Positions 16,184 through 24,432 are shown, numbered from the stretch's first letter. The stretch is 64,000 bases of DNA from Terriglobia bacterium (GCA_035712365.1 DASTAW010000039.1:1-64000); one strand, 5' to 3'. Notes: generated by a model from the sequence alone, not told the origin. Numbers and translations: made by a program.

Positions 16184-16888
16184 ATGATCTGGTGGGCGGT
16201 CGTCTTCATCATTATTCTCGGATGCGCGGGACTGGCGTATGCCTGCATCATCCCTTCGTCGCAGGTGTTCGCACCGGTTTTGACCCGCGGCCCAGCAGGA
16301 AGCCGAAGCGTCGTCCTGACCTTCGACGACGGCCCCGCTCCGCCCTTTACCGACCGTGTTCTCGACATCCTCGGTGAGCACAAGATCTCAGCGACATTCT
16401 TCCTTTGCGGCAAGAACGTTGAGCGACATCCGGAAATCGCACGGCGCATTGTACGCGAAGGCCACACCGTCGGAAACCATACGTATTCCCACCCTCTTCT
16501 ATTCGCCCGCAGCCGCAGATTTATGGCCGGGGAAATTGACCGGGCACAGGAAATCATCGAAGGGGTTACAGGGGTGCGTCCTACGTTATTCCGGCCCCCC
16601 TACGGCGCTCGCTGGTTCGGGCTGATGCCCGTCCTGCGACAACGCGGGCTCAAAATGATCATGTGGTCTGTCGCGGGGTTCGACTGGAAGTACAAGACTC
16701 AGGCGATTATAAGGGCCGCCACCCGCCGGTTGCATCCCGGCGCTGTGATCCTGCTGCACGACGGACACGAGCAGCCGCCCCCCGGTGGCATTAGGCAGTC
16801 GAGCACTGTTGAAGCTTTGCCTGCAATCATTGAAGCAGTGTCCCGAGCCGGCCTGACCTTTGCGCCCATTGAAAAAATCACGGCATAG
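16184..16888 (+). CDS. Polysaccharide deacetylase (NodB homology, carbohydrate esterase 4)
   Basis: 234 residues. An N-terminal membrane segment (WWAVVFIIILGCAGLAYACI) anchors a NodB-type domain to the outer face of the inner membrane. All CE4 motifs are present: TFDDGPAPP (catalytic base and metal Asp), HTYSHP (two metal His), RPPYGARWF, and the closing VILLHDGH. The enzyme is expected to remove N-acetyl groups from a GlcNAc-containing glycan such as peptidoglycan, chitin oligomers or a glycolipid. It lies a few hundred bases before the ACP/ketosynthase/glycosyltransferase block on the same strand, so a joint role is possible but unproven. Confidence 0.85.
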   Translation: MIWWAVVFIIILGCAGLAYACIIPSSQVFAPVLTRGPAGSRSVVLTFDDGPAPPFTDRVLDILGEHKISATFFLCGKNVERHPEIARRIVREGHTVGNHTYSHPLLFARSRRFMAGEIDRAQEIIEGVTGVRPTLFRPPYGARWFGLMPVLRQRGLKMIMWSVAGFDWKYKTQAIIRAATRRLHPGAVILLHDGHEQPPPGGIRQSSTVEALPAIIEAVSRAGLTFAPIEKITA

Positions 16889-16998
16889 ACAACGCTTTCC
16901 CAAGATTTCTGGGTCCAGAATGGAGGCTGAGCCATCGGCCCTTTGACTGTCAAAATGCTGGAAATTGGTGTGGAATTAAAATACACTCATTCCGGGCG

Positions 16999-17015
16999 GT
17001 GTCACAATTTGACAC
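16999..17015. promoter_or_regulatory. 17-bp palindrome upstream of the receiver/ACP operon
   Basis: GTGTCA-caatt-TGACAC is a perfect 6-bp inverted repeat with a 5-base spacer, about 100 bases before the receiver gene. Spacing and symmetry suit a dimeric repressor or activator site controlling the lipid-like operon. No cognate regulator is identified. Confidence 0.4.
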
Positions 17016-17113
17016 AGTTAGCGTCACTCGGATTAGCCGTCACGGCATTCGAATCTCTAGCAAGAGACTGATTGTACTGAGCTTAACAATGTCGCCCAAC
17101 TTTGGACTCATTC

Positions 17114-17611
17114 ATGCACCGAGTGACGCTGTTGGGCAGACGGAAGTCCTCCCGGGCGGGTGTGTCAGTGGGCTTACCTCGAGTGCTGGTTGTGGATGAC
17201 GATCAGGAGAGCCGGAACCTTCTTTCGGAGGTCCTTATTGCAAACGGCTTTGCTGTCGATCTCGCAGAGGATGGCGAGGGTCTTTGGAAAGCATTAAGCG
17301 TGGATGAGGGCAGGGCTGTCATCTTGATTGATCTTCGCATGCCGGGGGAAAACGGACTGCAACTGTTGCGGAAGCTGCAAGAAAAGAAGATTGCTTGTGA
17401 CGCCATACTGATGAGCTCATTTATCACGGCATCCGAACGCGACCTGGCGCGGGAGCTTGGAGTGAGGGCTTTCCTGGAAAAGCCTTTTCGGCTTTCTGAG
17501 TTGCTGGACGTGGTCAGCGAGCTTGCAGGGAAGCATCCGATCGGGATTTCATCCTATGAGGGTCAGGAGCAGGGCGAAACGCCGGGCCCGGTCGGCAAGG
17601 AGCAGATATGA
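17114..17611 (+). CDS. Single-domain response regulator (receiver only)
   Basis: 165 residues with one receiver domain: acidic pocket VLVVDDDQES, phospho-acceptor Asp in ILIDLRMPGENG, the Ser switch in ILMSSF and conserved Lys in FLEKPFR. There is no DNA-binding or enzymatic output; the C-terminal ~35 residues are an unstructured Gly/Gln/Glu tail. The start is uncertain: TTG 17102, ATG 17114 and GTG 17162 or 17168 are all in frame, and the domain itself begins only at codon ~21. Its stop overlaps the ACP start (ATGA, 17608-17611), so the two proteins are translationally coupled. No histidine kinase is nearby. Confidence 0.8.
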   Translation: MHRVTLLGRRKSSRAGVSVGLPRVLVVDDDQESRNLLSEVLIANGFAVDLAEDGEGLWKALSVDEGRAVILIDLRMPGENGLQLLRKLQEKKIACDAILMSSFITASERDLARELGVRAFLEKPFRLSELLDVVSELAGKHPIGISSYEGQEQGETPGPVGKEQI

Positions 17612-17898
17612 ACGTAGCCGAGAAAGTCGTTGAAATCATTGCACGGGAGCAGCATCTCTCACCCGGTGATGTATCGATTGACGCAACATTTGAGGAATTG
17701 GGGATCGACTCACTGGATGGAGTGAACATCCTGTTTGCGTTGGAAGAAGAGTTCAAGATCGACATTCCCGACACAGTGGCCCAGAACATGAAGAGCGTAC
17801 GGCAGGTTGTGGAAAGTCTGACCCGGGTGCTCGAGGGCAAAGACATATCTGATCTGGCGGCGATGGCCAAGGGCAGCGGCCCTGTGGCCTCCAACTAA
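17608..17898 (+). CDS. Acyl carrier protein
   Basis: 96 residues. The 4'-phosphopantetheine attachment site is visible as ELGIDSLDGVNILFALEEEF, with Ser in DSLD near residue 35. Helices I, II and IV of the ACP fold are in place; the C-terminal ~20 residues (ISDLAAMAKGSGPVASN) are a flexible extension. It is coupled to the receiver gene upstream (ATGA overlap) and followed 18 bases later by a ketosynthase. It is therefore likely a pathway-specific ACP rather than the housekeeping AcpP. Confidence 0.9.
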   Translation: MNVAEKVVEIIAREQHLSPGDVSIDATFEELGIDSLDGVNILFALEEEFKIDIPDTVAQNMKSVRQVVESLTRVLEGKDISDLAAMAKGSGPVASN

Positions 17899-17916
17899 AC
17901 CCTTCTGGAGTCCAAG

Positions 17917-19146
17917 GTGCGCAGGGTTGTCATAACAGGGCTGGGGGTTTTTTCCTCCACGGGCAAGAACAGGGAAAGCTTTTTTGGGAACCTGGTGCAG
18001 GGCCGGTCAGGTGTGCGGCCCATTTCCCAATTTGATTCTTCCCCCCTATCCATTAAAATCGCAGCCGAAATTCCCGACTACAATCCAGACGACTACTTCC
18101 CTTCCAAGCGCCAGGACATGCTGGACAAGTTCGCGCAATTCGCCCTGATTGCGGCGGGCGAAGCGATGGAAAGCAGTGGCCTCACGGTCCGCGATGAGGA
18201 ACGTTGCCGCTTTGGGGTGGTTATGGGTTCCGGCATGGGCGGGGCAGGAAGCTATGACGCCGGCTATCACAATCTTTACGTAAAGCAGGTCACCCGCCTG
18301 CACCCCTTCACCATCCCGCGCATCATGCACAATGCTGCCACCTCACACATTTGTATAGAGTTTGGCGCGCAGGGGCCGGCGCTGGCAACTGCCACGGCGT
18401 GCTCGTCGTCTGGCCACGCGATCGGGGAGGCGTTCCACCTCATCAAGTTTGGAATGGCAGACATGGTGCTTGCCGGGGGGGCTGATGCTCCCATCACTTA
18501 CGGTGTGATGCGCTGCTGGGAGGCGGTGCGGGTGCTGGCTTCGGGAAACGGCAACCCTGCCACAGCCTGCCGGCCTTTTTCGGCGGACCGCAAAGGAATG
18601 GTGATCGGAGAAGGTGCAGGCGTTCTTCTGCTGGAGGAACTGAACCACGCCCTTGAGCGCGGCGCCACCATTTACGGCGAACTTGCCGGCTGCGGCATGA
18701 GTTCTGACGCTTCCCACATCACCCAGCCCTCGGTGGACGGCCCGGTACGCGCCATCCGCATGGCGCTCGATGAAGGCGGAATCAACCCCGAGGAGATTGA
18801 TTACATCAACGCCCACGGGACTGGAACGCGCCTCAATGACGCCGTCGAAACCCAGGTGATCAAGGAAGTCTTCAATTGCCACGCCAGAAAGCTGGCGATC
18901 AGTTCCACGAAATCAATGCACGGACACGCCATGGGCGCAACGGGCGCGATTGAGTTTGTGGCCACCGTGATGGCGGTTGAGCGCGGAGTGGTTCCGCCCA
19001 CCGCGAATTACACTGAGCCTGATCCCGAGTGTGATCTTGACTATGTTCCCAACGTGGCGCGGGAAAAGCGCATTCGTGCCGCGCTTTCGAATTCGTTTGC
19101 GTTTGGAGGCTTGAACGCCGTGCTGCTGCTGCGGCGCTGGGAGTGA
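17917..19146 (+). CDS. Beta-ketoacyl-ACP synthase II (FabF family)
   Basis: 409 residues, full FabF length. It opens with VVITGLGVFSSTG. The Cys-His-His triad is intact: Cys in TATACSSSGHAIG, His in NAHGTGT and His in STKSMHGHAMGATGA. The C-terminus SNSFAFGGLNAVLLLRRW is typical. It condenses acyl-enzyme with malonyl-ACP, here presumably on the adjacent ACP. It starts with GTG 17917 after CTGGAG. A single KS without a chain-length-factor partner argues against a type II aromatic polyketide system and for modified fatty-acid elongation. Co-directional with the GT, ligase and phosphatase genes. Confidence 0.9.
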   Translation: MRRVVITGLGVFSSTGKNRESFFGNLVQGRSGVRPISQFDSSPLSIKIAAEIPDYNPDDYFPSKRQDMLDKFAQFALIAAGEAMESSGLTVRDEERCRFGVVMGSGMGGAGSYDAGYHNLYVKQVTRLHPFTIPRIMHNAATSHICIEFGAQGPALATATACSSSGHAIGEAFHLIKFGMADMVLAGGADAPITYGVMRCWEAVRVLASGNGNPATACRPFSADRKGMVIGEGAGVLLLEELNHALERGATIYGELAGCGMSSDASHITQPSVDGPVRAIRMALDEGGINPEEIDYINAHGTGTRLNDAVETQVIKEVFNCHARKLAISSTKSMHGHAMGATGAIEFVATVMAVERGVVPPTANYTEPDPECDLDYVPNVAREKRIRAALSNSFAFGGLNAVLLLRRWE

Positions 19147-19194
19147 CGGCCTACTTTTTCGCCGCATTTCAGGCACGGTCTTTCTGGAGCGGGA

Positions 19195-20382
19195 ATGGAA
19201 ATCAGGCGCATCGCTATACTGACGCTCAGCGCGGGCGCTGGCGAGTTGCAGGCAAGTCGCGCCATACATCAGGCCCTTCACGACGGAGCGGACAACGTAG
19301 AGGCCCGGACGATTGATCTTCTGGATCTCGCCGAGCCCTGGTTCCGCCGGTCTTACGCCTATCCTCGCTGGCTGACGATGCGGCGCGCTCCGGCGGTGTG
19401 GCGCAAGCTGTTCGAATGGCGCCAGAGGAAACGGCTTGTGAAGATGTTCCCGGACAGCCTCATCAGGCGCGGTTGCGAGCGGGGTCTAAACCGCCTCAGG
19501 CTATTCCGGCCGCACCTGGTGATCGCGGCAGAAACGGGGGCCGCCAGGCTGGCTGCGCTGGGCCGGCGCGAAGGATGGTTTGATGCACCAATCCTGGCCG
19601 CCCATACGGCCTTCTGCGCCGAGCCGGTGTGGGCCGAAAATCAGATTGACGTTCACTGCGTGGGGAGCGAACAAGCCAAGGGCCAGTTGATTTCCTGGGG
19701 CGTCTCAGCGAACCGAATCGTAACCTGCGGCGTGCCTGTCGATCCGGCCTGCGCGCTCAGCTTCGATCGTGCTGAACTCCGCCGGGCGTTTGGCCTGCAC
19801 CCGAGCCGGCCCGTGGTGCTGGTGATGGGAGGCGGAATCAGGCCCGCTCCACTCGACCTCATCATCCAGAATCTCGAGATGTCCCGGCACCCCATCCAGG
19901 TGCTCGCCTTGACGGCGCGAGACTGCGATCTGCGGCATCGGCTCGACGCGATGCGAGGGCGCCTGGCGCTTGACCTGCACGTCTTTGGCTGGTCAGAGTC
20001 CATCCCGGAGCTGATGGCGACGGCAGATCTGCTGATCACCAGGCCGGGAGGCCTTGTAACTTCTGAAGCTCTGGCGGCAGGTTTGCCTATGGTCCTCGGC
20101 TTCCCGGCCCCTGGGATGGAGGAGGCGCACCTCAGGTTCCTGTTGGAACGAAACGTGGCGGTTGCGGCTAAAAGCGCTGAAGAAATTACGCGGCTGGTTT
20201 CCGGCCTCCTCGATGATCCGAAACGCCTCCAGGCGTTGAGCGCCCGCGGGCGGGAAATGGCGCGGCCTGATGCCGCTTATGCCGTGGCACAGGTTGCCAG
20301 AGCCCTGCTCGAAAAGGCTACGTACATCGATTTGCTGGCGGCCCCTGTGCCGGCTTCCGGTGAATCGGCATACCTGATGTAA
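19195..20382 (+). CDS. GT28-like glycosyltransferase (MGDG synthase/MurG-like fold)
   Basis: 395 residues. The N-terminal half begins RIAILTLSAGAGELQASRAI, the G-rich acceptor loop of MGDG synthase-type (UgtP-like) glycosyltransferases. The C-terminal half holds the nucleotide-sugar site: VVLVMGGGIRPAPL, then FGWSESIPELMATADLLIT and RPGGLVTSEALAAGLPMV. Relatives glycosylate diacylglycerol or lipid II precursors at the membrane. The ketosynthase and ligase neighbours make a lipid acceptor likely. GGAGCGGGA stands ahead of ATG 19195. Sugar and acceptor are not predictable. Confidence 0.8.
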   Translation: MEIRRIAILTLSAGAGELQASRAIHQALHDGADNVEARTIDLLDLAEPWFRRSYAYPRWLTMRRAPAVWRKLFEWRQRKRLVKMFPDSLIRRGCERGLNRLRLFRPHLVIAAETGAARLAALGRREGWFDAPILAAHTAFCAEPVWAENQIDVHCVGSEQAKGQLISWGVSANRIVTCGVPVDPACALSFDRAELRRAFGLHPSRPVVLVMGGGIRPAPLDLIIQNLEMSRHPIQVLALTARDCDLRHRLDAMRGRLALDLHVFGWSESIPELMATADLLITRPGGLVTSEALAAGLPMVLGFPAPGMEEAHLRFLLERNVAVAAKSAEEITRLVSGLLDDPKRLQALSARGREMARPDAAYAVAQVARALLEKATYIDLLAAPVPASGESAYLM

Positions 20383-20511
20383 GTTGAATGCGCTGGAAGG
20401 CTCGGGAGGGATTGAAGGCAGAGGAGCTTGCGCGTCGGATTGGGTCGGGCGATGAAATTTCGACTTCCTCCCGCCACCGGGCCCAGACGCCCTGCCTTCG
20501 TTTGAAATTGC

Positions 20512-21828
20512 ATGGTTGGTGATCTGCGGAAAATTGTTGAACGAGGGGTGATCGGCGGCTCGATCCCCCGGCTTGTCCGCTGGGGCAGGTCTCTTCCGCC
20601 TGGGCTCATCCGAAAGATCCAGATGGACGGCTTCCGGCGCGTGGTTCGCTATGCCGCCGCACGCCAGAAATTCTTTGCAAGGAAGCTCCAGCAGGCGGGG
20701 CTGCGAGTGGACCAGATCCATCGACCGGAAGACCTTGGAGATATCTTCACTACTCCTGAAGACATCCGCAACCTGCCCGCCGAGGATTTCCTTTGCAGGG
20801 AGCCCGAATCTGTGTTTGAAACCACGGGGACTTCCGGCGGGCCCAAACGGGTTTACTTTGGCTATGACGAGGTGGATTTTTCTGCGCGCTATGAAGCAGC
20901 GGCCTTTTATGAAAACGGCGTGCGCCCGGGAGACCGCGTGGTTTGCACGTTTGACGCGGGATACTGGATCAGCAGTTGGGTGACTTATCTGGCCTGCAAA
21001 CAACTGGGGGTTTTCTGCTCTGCGGTCGGCAAGCCGCAGCCGGCGGAGGTCTATGACCGCCTGGCGAATTATCACTACAACGTGATTGTGGCGGACCCCA
21101 CCTGGCTGGTGAGCCTGAGCGAAATTGCTGAAAAGAAGGGAAGCTTTCCCCTGAAGCTGATCTTTGCCGCGGGCGACCGGATGACCGACGCCTACCGCGA
21201 TTACGTCCAGCAGATCTGGAATGCGCCGGTGATTCTGGGCTATGGTTCCACAGAAATGGGCGGCGGCGCCGGAATGGAGTGTCTTGCGCGCAACGGCTAT
21301 CATGTTGACGAGTTCAACCTGATGTTTGAGATTCTCGATCCTGACCCGGACGGCTATGGCGAACTGGTAGTCACAACCCTGTCACGCCGCACCATGCCGC
21401 TGGTCCGTTACCGGGTGCGCGACATTACGCGCTTTCTTGACGGGACCTGCCGTTGCGGGACGACAGTGCGGCGTATCGCGCGAATCCGCGGCCGGCGCGA
21501 CGAAATGGTGGTGATGGGCGCCGGAAATATGTACCCGGAGATTTTTGAAAAAGTTCTGTGCGACGTGCCGGGGCTTTCAGCCAACTGGCAGGTGGCCGTG
21601 AGGCAGGAAGGGCTGCACGACGTCCTGGAGTTCCGGTTGGAACTGTCCAACGGGATCTCCACCTCGGTGGTAGAGGACGCGGTCAGGAGAAACCTGGAGG
21701 CGCGCTATCCGGACGTATGGGCCAATCAGGTTTGCGGGATGTACAGGCTGGCCTTTCGATTTTCCTCCTCCGGCACGCTCGTCCAGGGGCGAAAGTGCAA
21801 GCGCCTGGTGGACGAGCGCGGGGAGTAG
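20512..21828 (+). CDS. Adenylate-forming ligase (phenylacetate-CoA ligase-like/AMP-binding)
   Basis: 438 residues, the compact length of PaaK-type enzymes. The P-loop is ESVFETTGTSGGPKRVYFG near residues 102-120; the adenine site is VILGYGSTEMGGG. RTMPLVRYRVRDITRF is the ribose-binding Asp region and RIRGRRDEMVVMGAGNMYP the hinge into the C-terminal domain. CRCG (Cys-x-Cys) follows as in PaaK proteins. It activates a carboxylic acid as acyl-AMP for transfer to CoA or, given the neighbouring ACP, to a carrier protein (inference). The gap of about 130 bases to the GT gene has no obvious terminator. Confidence 0.8.
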   Translation: MVGDLRKIVERGVIGGSIPRLVRWGRSLPPGLIRKIQMDGFRRVVRYAAARQKFFARKLQQAGLRVDQIHRPEDLGDIFTTPEDIRNLPAEDFLCREPESVFETTGTSGGPKRVYFGYDEVDFSARYEAAAFYENGVRPGDRVVCTFDAGYWISSWVTYLACKQLGVFCSAVGKPQPAEVYDRLANYHYNVIVADPTWLVSLSEIAEKKGSFPLKLIFAAGDRMTDAYRDYVQQIWNAPVILGYGSTEMGGGAGMECLARNGYHVDEFNLMFEILDPDPDGYGELVVTTLSRRTMPLVRYRVRDITRFLDGTCRCGTTVRRIARIRGRRDEMVVMGAGNMYPEIFEKVLCDVPGLSANWQVAVRQEGLHDVLEFRLELSNGISTSVVEDAVRRNLEARYPDVWANQVCGMYRLAFRFSSSGTLVQGRKCKRLVDERGE

Positions 21829-21938
21829 GACAGGGCCCAAAAAGCAGGCGGAGCCTTGGAGCGTGCAGGAGGGGTCAATCTGACGACAGCCTGCCCAATG
21901 GCCCTCTGTTGCACCTATCGGAGGGAAGGGAGAAAGGC

Positions 21939-22685
21939 TTGAGGGGAAAATCTTTGGACAACGGCCGGGGCGAAAGGGCGGTCCGCAAGCCGGTGGTCTT
22001 TTCCGACTTTGACGGAACGATTACGCGCCTGGACGTGACCGATGAAATCCTGGAGAAATTTGCGGACCCTTCCTGGCAGGAAGTCGAGGAGCTGTGGCTC
22101 CGGGGCGACATCGGGTCAAGGGAATGCTTTGAGCGGCAGGCGGCGCTGGTGCGCGTGACGGCAAAGCAGTTGAACGCCCTGGTTGATGCTATTCCCCTTG
22201 ACCCTGATTTCCCGGCGTTTTATCGCATCCTGAAGGCCTGGCATCTTCCCTTCTACATTGTCAGCGACAGTTTTGATTATGTCATCCGGCGGGTGCTGAA
22301 GCGGGCGGGGGCTGATGGTGAATTGCGGAACGGCCGCCATCTGTTTTCAACCGGAATGCGACTGGAGCGCGGCAGAATGCGGGCGATATTCCCGCACAGC
22401 GATCACGGCTGCAATCACGGCTGCGCCACCTGCAAACCGGCCATCATCCGCCGCATCCGAAAAAGGCAGCAGCCGGTCATCTTTATCGGCGACGGCCTTT
22501 CCGACCGTTTTGCGGTGGAGGTTGCGGACGTGGTGTTTGCCAAAAATGAACTGCTGGCCTACTGCCGCGAGCGCGGCATGGCCTGCCGATCGTTTGAAAC
22601 TTTTGGGGATGTGCAGAAGGAATTGGGCGAAATGCTGGCGGCCGGATCGCTTGAGCGTGACGCCGCGGTGAGCGCCGCGACTTAG
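21939..22685 (+). CDS. HAD-IB phosphatase, MtnX-like
   Basis: 248 residues. HAD motif I is VVFSDFDGTITRLD (nucleophile and acid Asp). Motif II is FYIVSDSF, and motifs III/IV are HGCATCKPAIIRR and VIFIGDGLSDRFA. VFAKNELLAYCRERG is the tail typical of MtnX-like and phosphoserine-phosphatase-like enzymes. It hydrolyses a small phosphate ester; without other mtn genes here, methionine salvage is unlikely and a role in the surrounding lipid-like pathway is plausible. The longer open frame (to 21558) overlaps the ligase gene out of frame. TTG 21939 after GGGAGAAAGG is preferred. Confidence 0.75.
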   Translation: MRGKSLDNGRGERAVRKPVVFSDFDGTITRLDVTDEILEKFADPSWQEVEELWLRGDIGSRECFERQAALVRVTAKQLNALVDAIPLDPDFPAFYRILKAWHLPFYIVSDSFDYVIRRVLKRAGADGELRNGRHLFSTGMRLERGRMRAIFPHSDHGCNHGCATCKPAIIRRIRKRQQPVIFIGDGLSDRFAVEVADVVFAKNELLAYCRERGMACRSFETFGDVQKELGEMLAAGSLERDAAVSAAT

Positions 22686-22705
22686 TAGATTGCTGATAAA
22701 CGTCA

Positions 22706-22846
22706 AGATGTCATGCTGAGCGAAGCGAAGCATCCCCGTTTTTGCCTGAAAATAAATGCCGAGATTCTTCGCGGAGTTTACCCTGAGCCTCTTCGACTTC
22801 GCTCAGGGCCGTTCGCAAAATGAGGGCGAACGGGCTCAGAATGACA
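22706..22846. repeat. Dispersed intergenic repeat, copy B
   Basis: Same three blocks and order as copy A (2137-2284), including ttcgcggagtttaccctgag and cagggccgttcgcaaaa. Located between the HAD phosphatase and aminotransferase genes, in the same orientation relative to transcription as copy A. Confidence 0.7.
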
Positions 22847-22927
22847 GACGTAAGGGACCTTTTCAGTAATCTGTGAAGAGCCCGATTGGGATTCGCTCTG
22901 AGCCTAGCGAAGAACATTACAGGCGCC

Positions 22928-22951
22928 TCACGCCAAGACGCCAAGGCGCAA
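22928..22951. repeat. Short 'cgccaaggcgca' intergenic repeat, copy 1
   Basis: cacgccaagacgccaaggcg matches cacgcaaaggcgccaaggcg at 24406-24432. The two copies flank the aminotransferase gene directly, one on each side. Confidence 0.55.
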
Positions 22952-22982
22952 GGACCGAACCGTTGTGAAGGGAAACTGGATC

Positions 22983-24374
22983 ATGTCATTGCCGGACACC
23001 ACAACCAGGGCTGCGGAACTGCTGGAGCTTGAGCGCCGATACTGCTCGTTTGGCGACACCGTACACTACCTCGATCCGCCCAAGGTCTTCTCGAACTGTG
23101 CGGGCTCTTACCTTTACGACGAACAGGGCACTCCCTACCTTGACCTCCAGATGTGGTATTCCGCGGCGAACTTCGGCTACAAGAACCCCCGGTTGAATGA
23201 AGCTCTCAAGCGGCAAGTGGACCGCCTGCCCCAACTGGCCTGCCAGTATCTGCACCCGGAAAAAATTGAAGTGGCGGCGCGCATCGCGCAGTACTGCGAA
23301 AAGCGTTTTGGCGTGAAGGGCCGCGTCCACTTCAACGTGGGCGGCTCACAGGCCATTGAAGATTCCCTCAAGCTGGTGCGCAACGCCACCGGGAAAAATC
23401 TGATGTTCGCCTTCATGGGCAGCTATCACGGGCGGACGCTGGGCGCCACGGCCATCACTTCCAGCTACCGCTATCGCCGCCGCTTCGGACATTTCAGTGA
23501 CCGCGCGCAGTTTGTTTTTTATCCTTACTGCCACCGCTGCATCTACGGGCTGAAGCCGGACACCTGCGGCCTCTATTGCGAGGAGCAATTCGAGAAGCTG
23601 TTTGACTCGGAATACTTCGGCGTGTGGGACGCGAAGGCCGAAGCCTCGGAGTTCGGCGCGTTCTACATCGAGGCGGTGCAGGGAACGGGTGGATACGTTA
23701 TTCCGCCCGCCGACTATTTCAAGCGCCTGAAAGAAACCTGCGACCGGCACAAGATCCTGATTGTGGATGACGAAATCCAGATGGGTTTTTACCGCACGGG
23801 TAAATTTTGGGCGATTGAGAATTTCGGCATCACGCCGGACATCATCGTTTTCGGCAAGGCACTGACGAACGGCTTGAACCCGATTTCGGGCGTCTGGGCG
23901 CGCGAGGAACTGATTTCGCCGGAGGTGTTTCCTCCCGGTTCAACGCACTCGACGTTTTCCGCCAATCCCTTGGGCACGGCCGTCGCGCTCGAAACGCTGA
24001 AGATGCTGGAAGAAGAGGATTACGAAACGATGGTGAACGAGAAGGGGGCCTATTTGCTGGCCGGGCTGCGCGAGCTCGAAAGGCGGCATCCGCAATCGAT
24101 TGGGCAGGTGGATGGGCTGGGCCTGGCGCTGCGGATTGAAGTCTCGAAGCCGGACCGCATCACTCCTGACCGCGAGTTGACAGACCGCATCTTCGCAGAA
24201 GGTCTTACCGGAAATCTCGAAGCCGGCGGACACAAAATGGGCCTGGTGCTGGACGTGGGCGGTTACTACAAAAACGTCTTTACGCTGGCGCCTGCTTTCT
24301 CCATCACGCGCGAAGAAATGGACCTTGCCATCGAATTACTCGACCAGTTGTTTAGCCGCTGCACGAAAAAGTAG
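22983..24374 (+). CDS. Class III PLP-dependent aminotransferase
   Basis: 463 residues, of the 4-aminobutyrate/acetylornithine aminotransferase type. PLP-binding features: NVGGSQAIEDSLKLVRNATG (phosphate loop), FMGSYHGRTLGATAITSS, ILIVDDEIQMGFYRTG (Asp to the pyridine N) and the Schiff-base Lys in IVFGKALTNG. YPYCHRCIYGLKPDTCGLYC is the Cys cluster found in a subgroup of these enzymes. It moves an amino group between an omega-amine or amino acid and a keto acid. GTG 22965 is an alternative start, but ATG 22983 fits homologues. It follows the ACP/KS/GT/ligase genes after about 300 bases of repeats, so membership in that pathway is uncertain. Confidence 0.85.
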   Translation: MSLPDTTTRAAELLELERRYCSFGDTVHYLDPPKVFSNCAGSYLYDEQGTPYLDLQMWYSAANFGYKNPRLNEALKRQVDRLPQLACQYLHPEKIEVAARIAQYCEKRFGVKGRVHFNVGGSQAIEDSLKLVRNATGKNLMFAFMGSYHGRTLGATAITSSYRYRRRFGHFSDRAQFVFYPYCHRCIYGLKPDTCGLYCEEQFEKLFDSEYFGVWDAKAEASEFGAFYIEAVQGTGGYVIPPADYFKRLKETCDRHKILIVDDEIQMGFYRTGKFWAIENFGITPDIIVFGKALTNGLNPISGVWAREELISPEVFPPGSTHSTFSANPLGTAVALETLKMLEEEDYETMVNEKGAYLLAGLRELERRHPQSIGQVDGLGLALRIEVSKPDRITPDRELTDRIFAEGLTGNLEAGGHKMGLVLDVGGYYKNVFTLAPAFSITREEMDLAIELLDQLFSRCTKK

Positions 24375-24405
24375 TTCCTGGAAACGCTATAAAAGCAGAG
24401 CATCC

Positions 24406-24432
24406 CACGCAAAGGCGCCAAGGCGCAGAGGG
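24406..24432. repeat. Short 'cgccaaggcgca' intergenic repeat, copy 2
   Basis: Partner of 22928-22951. It is followed by a second palindromic word, cacggccgtcccggccgtg (about 24461-24479), a hairpin also common as a dispersed element. Together these fill the gap before the SBBP gene. Confidence 0.5.

Noticed and set aside
16184-16888. Assigning the deacetylase as true nodB
   Set aside because: CE4 deacetylases are a broad family; the membrane anchor and lack of nodA/nodC argue for a cell-wall or glycolipid role.
19993-21303. Long minus-strand open frame (436 codons) opposite the glycosyltransferase and ligase genes
   Set aside because: It spans two real genes with intact motifs and the intergenic gap between them; the translation is His/Arg/Gly-rich noise typical of antisense frames.
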